From assembly GCA_017935525.1 (NCBI GenBank), contig JAGBHJ010000280.1, forward strand, positions 1-8,402: a stretch of 8,402 bases of DNA, given 5' to 3'. The stretch comes from Clostridia bacterium (GTDB lineage: Bacteria; Bacillota; Clostridia; HGM11327). The position numbers and the translations under genes were made by a program. Below, one piece after another: positions 1 through 6,410 of this stretch (positions are counted from its first letter, which is position 1; each line of letters starts with the position of its first letter). The notes below the pieces were generated by a model. That model was not told where the DNA came from and searched no databases. It saw nothing but the letters and a program-made list of their open reading frames with translations.

Positions 1-602
1 AGGTCAAACTGGCTTCTTGCAATATTTGCAACAGCGGAAAATCTCTCGCCGATATCGCCCGTGGATCTGTACATATGAGCGCCTGTGGATCTGATCCATG
101 TTTCAACGCTGTCGTTACCCCAGTTACAAGCGGAGAAAAGAATATCCCTGCCCGTAGCCTTCAACGCCATGCTCATTCTGTTGTAGTGATTTCTTGCATT
201 AGCTGTCTTGGGGAATGTACAGAAGTCATACTTAAGGAAGTCAACGCCCCAATCAGCAAACGTCTGTGCGTCAAGGAATTCCTTGTCAAAGCTTCCGGGG
301 AAATATGCACAAGTTCTGGGGCCTGCGCAGGAATACATACCAAACTTCAAGCCCTTGCTGTGAACGTAATCGGACAGAGCCTTCATACCGCTGGGGAACT
401 TGTCAGCATGAACCTGAAGTCTGCCGTCAGCTCCTCTTTCCTGCTCTGACCAATCATCATCAATAACTACGTACTCATAGCCTGCATCTTTGAGACCTGT
501 TTCTACCAATGCATCAGCTGTTTCTTTAATAACCTGTTCGTTTACGGCCCATCCGAATGTATTCCATGAATTCCATCCCATAGGCGGCTTGGTTACTAAC
601 AT
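1..602 (-). CDS. GH27 alpha-galactosidase (melibiase), N-terminal part, cut by the window edge
   Basis: This is a glycoside hydrolase family 27 enzyme that releases terminal alpha-linked galactose from oligosaccharides such as melibiose, raffinose or galactomannan side chains. The reading frame stays open to the window edge, so only the first 200 residues of the (beta/alpha)8 barrel are seen. It opens with PPMGWNSWNTFG (residues 6-17), the family signature, followed by YEYVVIDDDW. The motif LKYDFC carries the expected nucleophile Asp at about residue 126, and RSTGDI carries the expected acid/base Asp at about residue 183. FGMYSCAGPRTC and PGSFDKEFLDAQTFADWG are also typical. The start at 602 is supported by GGAGG seven bases upstream. 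No signal peptide is visible, so it is probably cytoplasmic, acting on imported oligosaccharides. It has its own promoter at 689-717 rather than depending on the acetyltransferase gene upstream. Confidence 0.95.
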   Translation of the reverse strand, partial: MLVTKPPMGWNSWNTFGWAVNEQVIKETADALVETGLKDAGYEYVVIDDDWSEQERGADGRLQVHADKFPSGMKALSDYVHSKGLKFGMYSCAGPRTCAYFPGSFDKEFLDAQTFADWGVDFLKYDFCTFPKTANARNHYNRMSMALKATGRDILFSACNWGNDSVETWIRSTGAHMYRSTGDIGERFSAVANIARSQFD

Positions 603-638
603 AATTTGCCTCCATTCTATCCGCGTCTGCGGACATCG

Positions 639-671
639 AAAAAAATGTTCTCGGCGGTACGCCACCGCCAA
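639..671 (-). terminator. Hairpin plus U-tract in the alpha-galactosidase leader: possible attenuator or late terminator
   Basis: Minus-strand GGCGGT (658-653 as read on plus) pairs with ACCGCC around a five-base loop. A wobble pair and a T-A pair extend the stem to eight pairs (651-671). Seven T residues (645-639) follow after a five-base gap. The gap is longer than in a classic intrinsic terminator, so strength is uncertain. It lies downstream of the alpha-galactosidase promoter. It could therefore end read-through from the acetyltransferase operon, attenuate alpha-galactosidase expression, or both. A second small hairpin, TCCGC-loop-GCGGA (620-633), follows just before the ribosome binding site. 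Confidence 0.4.
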
Positions 672-688
672 TAAGATCTTGCCCGTAT

Positions 689-717
689 ATTGTACCATAT
701 ACAAAACACGGTGTCAA
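689..717 (-). promoter_or_regulatory. Sigma-A-type promoter of the alpha-galactosidase gene
   Basis: On the minus strand TTGACA (717-712) and TACAAT (694-689) are separated by exactly 17 bases, with a TG extended -10 just upstream. The -35 lies only nine bases past the stop of the acetyltransferase gene. The predicted transcription start is near 682, giving a leader of about 80 bases. An inverted repeat, GTATAT-N6-ATATAC (685-702), overlaps the -10 element and could be an operator. Confidence 0.85.
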
Positions 718-725
718 GCATAATT

Positions 726-1367
726 TTACAATCCAAATTTGTCCTTCAGCTCTTGGGAAATGGGTCTGTTCTTAAAATAGACCTCCTTATCCCTGTCCGA
801 TATCTCTCTTACGGGTCTGCAGGGTGTACCCATTGCCACCACGTTTGCGGGTATATCCCTTGTTACCACACTGCCCGCACCGATAACGGTATTGTCGCCT
901 ATCGTCACACCGGGCAACACTATAACCCCTGCTCCCAACCAGCAGTTTCTGCCGATGTGCACTGCGGAGTTAAACTGATACCCCTCCTGCCTCAGCTCCG
1001 GCAATATGGGGTGCCCTGCCGTGGAAATAACCACGTTGGGAGCAAGCATGGTGTAATCTCCCACGTAAATATGGGCATCGTCCACCAGCGTCAGATTAAA
1101 ATTGGCATACACGTATTTGCCAAAATGCACGTGTTTGCCCCCCCAGTTTGCCCTCAACGGAGGCTCAATATAGCAGCCCTCGCCGATCTCGGCAAACATT
1201 TTCTTAAGAAGGGCAGTCCTCTCCTCACCCTGGGAGGGTCTTGTTGCGTTAAAGTCGTACAAAAGCTCCAGACACTGTGCCTGCTCCTTCAAAAGCTCCT
1301 TATCGTTACAGAAATAAAGCTCCTCGCTCCACATCTGCTCCCACAGCTTGGGATCTACGTTAGGCAT
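726..1367 (-). CDS. LacA/Maa-family sugar O-acetyltransferase (hexapeptide repeat)
   Basis: This 213-residue cytoplasmic enzyme belongs to the galactoside/maltose O-acetyltransferase family, which moves an acetyl group from acetyl-CoA to a sugar hydroxyl. The length matches the family (about 185-215). Residues 7-60 form the usual N-terminal helical cap (LWEQMWSEELYFCND). The left-handed beta-helix hexapeptide repeats follow, for example VHIGRNCWLGAGVIVLPGV and IGDNTVIGAGSVVTRDIP. The catalytic His is H119 in STAGHP, and N91 in ANFNLTLVDD is the expected active-site neighbour. The C-terminus has the family motif MGTPCRPVREI. The start at 1367 has AAGGAG upstream, and the gene begins 11 bases after the aldo/keto reductase stop, so the two are co-transcribed. 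The acceptor cannot be told from sequence: it may be a galactoside, maltose-like sugar or another glycoside. The family call is firm; a lacA or maa symbol is not justified. Confidence 0.93.
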   Translation of the reverse strand: MPNVDPKLWEQMWSEELYFCNDKELLKEQAQCLELLYDFNATRPSQGEERTALLKKMFAEIGEGCYIEPPLRANWGGKHVHFGKYVYANFNLTLVDDAHIYVGDYTMLAPNVVISTAGHPILPELRQEGYQFNSAVHIGRNCWLGAGVIVLPGVTIGDNTVIGAGSVVTRDIPANVVAMGTPCRPVREISDRDKEVYFKNRPISQELKDKFGL

Positions 1368-1378
1368 TCGTATTCTCC

Positions 1379-2521
1379 TTACTTTTCAAACGCCTCTGCC
1401 ACAGTTACCAGCAGCTCTCTTATATTGAGGTGCTGAGGACAGATCTTCTCACACTTGCCGCACTTGATGCAGTCGGAAGCCTTGCCGCGGTTCTTGGTGT
1501 GAGCGTTGTAATACATTCCGCTGGACCAATCGTTGTACCTTATCTTGGAATTATAATCCGCAAACAAATTGGGGATCGGTATCTTTACAGGGCAACCGTC
1601 CACACAATACTCGCAAGCTGTACACTTGATGGTGTTTTCGCCGCTGAATACCGCACAAACGTTGTCAATAGCTGCTCTTTCCTTATCGTTGATGGGCTCA
1701 AAGTCCGCCATGTAGCTGATGTTGTCCTCCATCTGCTCCATATTGCTCATACCGGAAAGCACCATCATCACGTTGTCAAAGCTTGCCGCAAATCTGATGG
1801 CATAGCTTGCGTAGCTGCCGCCATTAAGGTCGTCAAAATACTTCTTTGCGCCCTCGGGCAGGTTTACAAGGCTACCGCCCTTAACAGGCTCCATTACGAT
1901 AACGGGCTTGTTGTGCTTTACGCATACCTCGTAGCACTTTCTGCCCTCAACCTGAGCATCGTTATAGTCAAGGTAGTTGAACTGTATCTGTACCACCTCT
2001 ATCTGGGGGTATTCCGTCAATATCTTATCCAGTACGTCTGCCTTGTCGTGGAATGACAGACCCACGTGGCGCACCTTGCCCTCCTTCTTAAGGTCAAAGG
2101 CTGTTTCGTATGCTCTTGCTGCCTTATACTTTTCAAAATACTTGGCATTCTGTGAATGCATCAGGTAAAAATCAAAGTAATCAACACCGCACGCCTCCAG
2201 CTGTGACTGGAACAGAGGGCGGATGTCCTCCTCCTTTTCAAAATGATTACCGGAAAGCTTGTTTACCAATATAAACTCGTCCCTGTTGTGCCTCTTGGAC
2301 AAGCACTCGCGGATAGCCGTTTCGCTTCTGCCGCTTATGTAGCCGTGGGCAGTGTCAAAATAGTTAAATCCACTCTCCAAAAAGCGGTCCACCATTCTGC
2401 TGAACTGCTCCAGGTCAACGCCGTCCTCCGTCATGGGCAGACGCATACAACCAAAGCCAAAATTCTTTTTTACCTCACCAAAAAACGGATTTACCGCCAT
2501 AGAGTTTTCCTTACATCCCAT
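1379..2521 (-). CDS. Aldo/keto reductase with C-terminal dicluster [4Fe-4S] domain (COG1453 type)
   Basis: This 380-residue predicted cytoplasmic oxidoreductase has an aldo/keto reductase barrel followed by a bacterial ferredoxin-like domain. The N-terminus carries GFGCMRLPM. The catalytic tetrad is visible as D56 and Y61 (FDTAHGY), K88 (LVNKLS) and H122 (LMHS). The C-terminus has two cysteine sets: C300-x2-C303-x2-C306-x3-C310-P and C351-x2-C354-x2-C357-x3-C361-P, the pattern of two [4Fe-4S] clusters. Proteins of this build are common in anaerobic Firmicutes; their substrates are mostly unknown. The start at 2521 is preferred because AAGGAGG lies seven bases upstream. An internal ATG at 2500 has a weaker AAGGA and would give a protein starting closer to the family consensus. 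It is the first gene of a two-gene operon with the acetyltransferase, behind a near-consensus promoter at 2558-2586. Confidence 0.93.
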   Translation of the reverse strand: MGCKENSMAVNPFFGEVKKNFGFGCMRLPMTEDGVDLEQFSRMVDRFLESGFNYFDTAHGYISGRSETAIRECLSKRHNRDEFILVNKLSGNHFEKEEDIRPLFQSQLEACGVDYFDFYLMHSQNAKYFEKYKAARAYETAFDLKKEGKVRHVGLSFHDKADVLDKILTEYPQIEVVQIQFNYLDYNDAQVEGRKCYEVCVKHNKPVIVMEPVKGGSLVNLPEGAKKYFDDLNGGSYASYAIRFAASFDNVMMVLSGMSNMEQMEDNISYMADFEPINDKERAAIDNVCAVFSGENTIKCTACEYCVDGCPVKIPIPNLFADYNSKIRYNDWSSGMYYNAHTKNRGKASDCIKCGKCEKICPQHLNIRELLVTVAEAFEK

Positions 2522-2557
2522 AATATTGCCTCCTTATTTTTCGGACCTATTTTTACT

Positions 2558-2586
2558 ATTATAATAAATTACTTTCCAAAAGTCAA
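2558..2586 (-). promoter_or_regulatory. Sigma-A-type promoter of the aldo/keto reductase - acetyltransferase operon
   Basis: Minus-strand TTGACT (2586-2581) and a perfect TATAAT (2563-2558) are separated by 17 bases. It sits directly after the terminator of the preceding operon, which isolates the two units. The leader to the start codon at 2521 is about 30 bases and contains the AAGGAGG ribosome binding site. Confidence 0.88.
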
Positions 2587-2600
2587 GCACTTTTTTGACA

Positions 2601-2634
2601 AATAAAAAAGTGTCTGCAAAACACTTGCAGACAC
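2601..2634 (-). terminator. Strong intrinsic terminator of the five-gene toxin operon
   Basis: GTGTCTGCAA pairs perfectly over ten bases with TTGCAGACAC around a five-base loop (2610-2634). On the minus strand the stem is followed at once by six T residues and a further T-rich stretch (2609-2601). It begins five bases after the stop codon of the 31-residue ORF, which supports that ORF as the last gene of the transcript. Confidence 0.9.
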
Positions 2635-2638
2635 TCTA

Positions 2639-2734
2639 TCATAATATTCCGCCGCAGAACACTCCAAACACGGTTGAATACACCGCCGCCTGCGTGATTA
2701 TAAGGTCGCCGAACGTCGACTTTCTTTCCTTCAT
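2639..2734 (-). CDS. 31-residue hydrophobic peptide, translationally coupled (small unannotated ORF)
   Basis: A short ORF starts at the ATG that overlaps the TGA of the upstream 226-residue gene (ATGA, 2734-2731). It encodes a charged start, MKERKSTFGD, then a mostly apolar stretch, LIITQAAVYS-TVFGVFCGGIL, to the end, so it could insert in the membrane with one short helix. AAAGGTG lies seven bases before the start. Its stop codon is five bases from the operon terminator stem, so it fills the space exactly and leaves almost no untranslated tail. This fit, the ATGA coupling and the coding-like composition support a real gene. I do not recognise the family. It could be a partner subunit of the upstream membrane proteins or a small regulatory or toxin-like peptide. 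Confidence 0.55.
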   Translation of the reverse strand: MKERKSTFGDLIITQAAVYSTVFGVFCGGIL

Positions 2735-3411
2735 GACTGAACACCTTTAGCACACTGCGCCGTATTCTCCTCACTCCACAGCTGTGTTGCCTCCTGCCGT
2801 ATTTGTTCAAAGGGATCGGATGCCTTATTCCAGGACGGACATCTCTTAAAGATCCTCACGAAAGCAGGCAACTCACTTGCGTAGCGTTCAGTAAAGTCAA
2901 GCTCCACCATCTGAATATCAGAAACGGTTATTCCGTCATCCTCAAACGTCACATACACTATCTCATCATCTGCGGAATAAATACCTGTCAGTGTGCCGTA
3001 CTGCTCATCATATATATCCGTGGCATATCTTATATAAGTAAACGTAGGCCAGAAATACGCACCAACTGCATTGCCGTTGTCATCAAGCTCTGCGTAAGTG
3101 GTGTAGTAACGCGTACCGTTAACTCCAATGCTATACACGGGGTACTCCGTCTCCCCGTAGGTCACGTGGTCCACCTGAACCCTTTGCCCTTTTACAGAAA
3201 GGTTCAGATATCCGCCGGTATGTATAACTCCATTAGTCATATCCAGCACGTTGCCTGCGGCAGTCCGAAGTATGTCCTCCGTAAAGAACATATGATAAAA
3301 ATAGAAAAACGGCGACAACACAAGCAATATCCACAGCGGCTTCCAATGTCTTACCATCCATGTCAAAACACATTTTATCTTGTCGTATGCAATATACATT
3401 ACCCTAACCAT
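2731..3411 (-). CDS. Single-pass membrane protein of unknown function, 226 residues
   Basis: I do not recognise this protein. Residues 1-24 are basic and amphipathic, residues about 25-43 (WILLVLSPFFYFYHMFF) form one transmembrane helix, and the remaining ~180 residues form a soluble part rich in beta-forming residues (for example VYSIGVNGTRYYTTYAELDD), probably outside the cell. A 24-base longer frame opens at 3435, overlapping the preceding gene. The ATG at 3411 is chosen because an ideal AAAAGGAGGT lies just upstream of it and nothing comparable precedes the earlier ATG. It starts 17 bases after the stop of the 123-residue gene, and its own stop overlaps the start of the 31-residue ORF. 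Its base composition is like that of the flanking GC-richer genes rather than the low-GC toxin cassette. Possible roles include an accessory envelope factor, or an orphan immunity protein from an earlier toxin version; neither is shown. Confidence 0.85.
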   Translation of the reverse strand: MVRVMYIAYDKIKCVLTWMVRHWKPLWILLVLSPFFYFYHMFFTEDILRTAAGNVLDMTNGVIHTGGYLNLSVKGQRVQVDHVTYGETEYPVYSIGVNGTRYYTTYAELDDNGNAVGAYFWPTFTYIRYATDIYDEQYGTLTGIYSADDEIVYVTFEDDGITVSDIQMVELDFTERYASELPAFVRIFKRCPSWNKASDPFEQIRQEATQLWSEENTAQCAKGVQS

Positions 3412-3428
3412 GTGTACCTCCTTTTCCG

Positions 3429-3800
3429 CTACCACCGCGAAAGCCGACGAACCTCATCAAAATAGTATTCCACTATTTCCCCAACAAGGAATTTTGCAAG
3501 CACAACGATAGCAACGTTTATTATAATATTTACCAATACGTGGCTTGTCAGCGGGCGCTTTGTAACGTGGAATACGTTAAACACTACCACCAGCTGCGCC
3601 ACAAAAAGCACTATCTCCACTCCAATGGCGATCAGGTCCGCCACTGCGCTATCCTTTGGCAGGACGCCCACCTCTATCCCTGCCCAAGCCGTATATACGC
3701 CCACCATGCACAGCAGCACGATGAGAACTGTTGACAGCTTTGACTTTTTGGGGGTTTGCTTTGTGGGCTTGAATTCGTCATAATCAAATCTCATAATCAT
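3429..3800 (-). CDS. Small integral membrane protein of unknown function, 123 residues
   Basis: I do not recognise this family. After a polar, basic N-terminal tail (residues 1-20, ending PKKSK) there are three apolar segments at about 22-45, 55-79 and 86-107, giving a compact three-helix membrane protein with a charged C-terminal tail (EYYFDEVRRLSRW). The start at 3800 has AGGAG four bases upstream. An ATG two codons later (3794) has ten-base spacing and is equally possible. It lies 52 bases after the 221-residue gene with no terminator or clear promoter in the gap, so it is probably read from the toxin operon promoter. Its DNA is GC-rich (about 60% in 3661-3720), in sharp contrast with the gene just upstream, so the edge of the low-GC cassette lies in or near this 52-base gap. 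Confidence 0.82.
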   Translation of the reverse strand: MIMRFDYDEFKPTKQTPKKSKLSTVLIVLLCMVGVYTAWAGIEVGVLPKDSAVADLIAIGVEIVLFVAQLVVVFNVFHVTKRPLTSHVLVNIIINVAIVVLAKFLVGEIVEYYFDEVRRLSRW

Positions 3801-3852
3801 AGTTCTCCTATCTTATTCATCAGCCTACCACAAACATACTTCAGAAAACCGT

Positions 3853-4518
3853 TTAATGTGCACTATTATACAAAGTCCATAATTCCTGTCTCTTTTCCTC
3901 ATAAAGAGCATAATACGTCTCTAAACCGCCTTTCAAATCCGGGTTATTCTCTTTTGCATCCCAAAACAAATGATTCCAATACATTTGCAAAATATGGTTT
4001 ACTTCAGAATCAAGTTTACAGAGCTTTAACTTCATGGATAAATACAGATCCAGCGAAACATTCATTTTACGTAATGTCAATAGAGGATTTGGACTTACTT
4101 CATACATGTAAAACTGCTTCAGCCTATCATATTCTTCTGAATAAGTAGTATATTGCAGACATTCTATACCATATGACCTTGCTGCGTCATCTATCACAAG
4201 CCAATCTTTTTTAGTCTCCTCAATTGCCCGATTTCTACTAATGAACCACCATTTAAGATGATATTTTCCAATCTGTTTATCCTTTGCCAGAAGATATCGT
4301 TTCCATTCGATTTCACCGTTAGTAATTATACGGTCATACATCTCAATTCCACCATAATTTCTATTGCTTTCAATCCGTATCATATTCCTAATATCCGCTT
4401 CCATCGAATACTCTTCCAAGAAAATATATCGTGATGCAATACAAGCAATCAAAATAACCGCCACAAGAATAAATGAAAAAATAATAGATTTTTTATTCAT
4501 TTTTGATAATATTTTCAT
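3853..4518 (-). CDS. Membrane-anchored protein, candidate immunity protein for the toxin upstream
   Basis: This 221-residue protein has no family I can name. A basic start (MKILSKMNKK) is followed by one apolar helix at residues 11-33. The helix contains LIAC (residues 23-26), a lipobox-like motif, so it may be a lipoprotein or a signal-anchored protein. The rest is polar and mostly helical-looking, rich in Tyr, Lys, Glu and Trp. A longer frame opens at 4536 and overlaps the toxin stop. The ATG at 4518 is chosen because AAAGGAG sits correctly before it, placing the start 10 bases after the toxin stop. It shares the toxin tip's low GC (about 35%), unlike the next gene, so the two probably moved together. 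By position, size and shared composition it is the best candidate to protect the producer from the C-terminal domain of the upstream protein. This is inference from gene order, not from sequence similarity. Confidence 0.82.
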   Translation of the reverse strand: MKILSKMNKKSIIFSFILVAVILIACIASRYIFLEEYSMEADIRNMIRIESNRNYGGIEMYDRIITNGEIEWKRYLLAKDKQIGKYHLKWWFISRNRAIEETKKDWLVIDDAARSYGIECLQYTTYSEEYDRLKQFYMYEVSPNPLLTLRKMNVSLDLYLSMKLKLCKLDSEVNHILQMYWNHLFWDAKENNPDLKGGLETYYALYEEKRQELWTLYNSAH

Positions 4519-6410
4519 TTTCTCTCCTTTATTCATCGTGCAGTATTCCTTGTAACGCTCCTACAATACAGTCGATCAAACGATCTTCTGTAGGGATACC
4601 ATCATAGCCTATACTAGTATAATACTTCGATATACCTTTTTTGTGTCTATCCGGGTACATATCATATCCATAAGTAATCTGTACATGATCATTCTCATCA
4701 TCACCGTACAACGGACTCTTTTTCAAATCTGGATGATCTTTATCCAAATTATGCTTTGCTAAACCTCCACCCCAATAAAGCGTAATCGAACCAAAGCCTA
4801 CAGCTCTTCCTAAATATCCATACATAACATTTCCCATGTCTTCTGAGCTTTTCAGTTCTCCATTATATGCAAAGGATTGTGTTACTCCCAAATAAGGTAC
4901 ATTGGGAAAGGCCGAATTCCACGAATTCTCATTTTTAATATCCCATTCTCCACCGGTTTTTACTCTTTGAAAAAACCAAATCGCACTCAACCCAAGATTT
5001 TCTAACCAATATAAGAACTGCATATCAGGACTTTCATCTTCATACTTGACTCGAATCTGTTCTATTGATATGCATCGTTTAGCATGACATGAATCCACCT
5101 GCTTTTCCATAAAGGCATCAATCGGCATTGTATAATCATAGTAGTATGCGTTAGATATATTCGTAACCCTTACTCCTGCCGCATACATATCATCCGATAC
5201 ATTTATATTTTCTCCTCCCAATGTCCACAACGATCCTGCTGTTTCATTAGTCAAAACAATGTTCGTATTCAATGCCTGTGATGATACTGACATACACTTC
5301 AATGGATTAGCTTTATTTACAATTAAAAATCCCCCAGATCTAGAAAGAATATACCATCTTTGCTCTGCAGTGCTTAAATCATTTTGAATGGTAACTTGAA
5401 ATGAATTGTTTATTCCTATTACCTTTCCACTTATATGGACAGGTGAAAATACATACTCCCCCATTCCAACATATGCTATTTTTATTTTTTGTGTTGACCT
5501 TCCTGTAATATTACTTTGAACATATCGTGTTCCGACTGAAGTCCCTCCATTATATACTTCAACATATTTGCCACTTAACACATTTTGAATATAATAACTT
5601 GATCCACTGTTAATTCCTATAGTCGAATTTGATGGAAACACGCCTACCTCAACTGTATGGGACTTAGTTGATCCGTCTGCATTATTAGTTAATGTAACAG
5701 TGATTGTGGTAAAGCCAACTTTTGTTCCACTCACTAATCCCGCACTATTTACAGTTACAATTGTTGGATCTTCAGGAACAAAAGTCACCGTAGTATTGGG
5801 AGGTAATATCCCCTTTACAAGGCTTTTAGAATATCCTGAAACTAAAGACATCTCACTTTCAAAAATCAAATCAGTTGCGTATTCATAGTTGATTACCAAT
5901 TTTGGATGATATTGTACATTAGAATGCTCCGATGATGCCAGTATGATTGATCCTGTCGCGCTTGGTTCTGGATTCATCATCATAAGAATACCACTTTTTA
6001 GAGAAGACTCTACCTCTCTCCATCGCTTAATTACGGAAGTAACATCACAACTTACACTCCCAACTTGTGGAGTTTTTTCCGATACAGCTAATGCACCAAA
6101 ACTGTCTGCAATCGACCATGTGACTCCACTTTCCGTCCAATTTGAATTATTAACATAGTACATACAAAATGACTTTCCTGAATCTACATAAGTAAAATAT
6201 AAATCTAACGATGAACTAATAATCGATTCCGAATCCATGCAATTGTAAAATGTGCTATTATTTATCAGTGAATCCATCCTCAAAAGTGTTCTGGATAGTC
6301 CCCTACCTCCTGTATATCCTATTCTTAAAAAACCTTCAGTTCCATAATTTGTTGTAGGTTTTTCCTTATATACAGTTACATCGCTTAATCCAGAATCACT
6401 AACTGTCAAC
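3853..6410. other. Low-GC cassette: toxin C-terminal two thirds plus candidate immunity gene
   Basis: Hand counts per 60-base line give about 50-57% GC in the N-terminal part of the large gene (lines 6421 and 7141), 37-38% at 6301-6420, 28% at 5461 and 35% at 4081, then 62% at 3661. The drop occurs inside the reading frame near residue 293 of the large protein, and the rise occurs near the 52-base gap before the 123-residue gene. This is consistent with replacement of a C-terminal module and its following gene by recombination. I see no flanking repeats or integrase, so it looks like homologous replacement, not an inserted mobile element. The boundaries are approximate. Confidence 0.6.

Noticed and set aside
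526..717. Minus-strand 63-codon frame across the alpha-galactosidase leader
   Set aside because: It begins inside the promoter -35 region and overlaps the true alpha-galactosidase start in another frame; no ribosome binding site.
690..1436. Long plus-strand open frame (248 codons) opposite the acetyltransferase
   Set aside because: It is the antisense of a clear hexapeptide acetyltransferase, has no ribosome binding site and gives Cys/His-rich low-complexity protein without domains.
1430..2056. Plus-strand open frame (208 codons) opposite the aldo/keto reductase
   Set aside because: It is antisense to a gene with intact catalytic and cluster motifs; the product is Val/Leu-rich noise with no start signal.
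2581..2600. GTCAA/TTGAC inverted repeat overlapping the -35 of the reductase operon
   Set aside because: The arms are only five bases and are explained by the -35 sequence and a chance match in T-rich DNA.
2583..2810. Minus-strand 75-codon frame overlapping the end of the 226-residue gene
   Set aside because: It runs through the terminator hairpin and into the next promoter. The 31-residue ORF in another frame fits the operon end far better.
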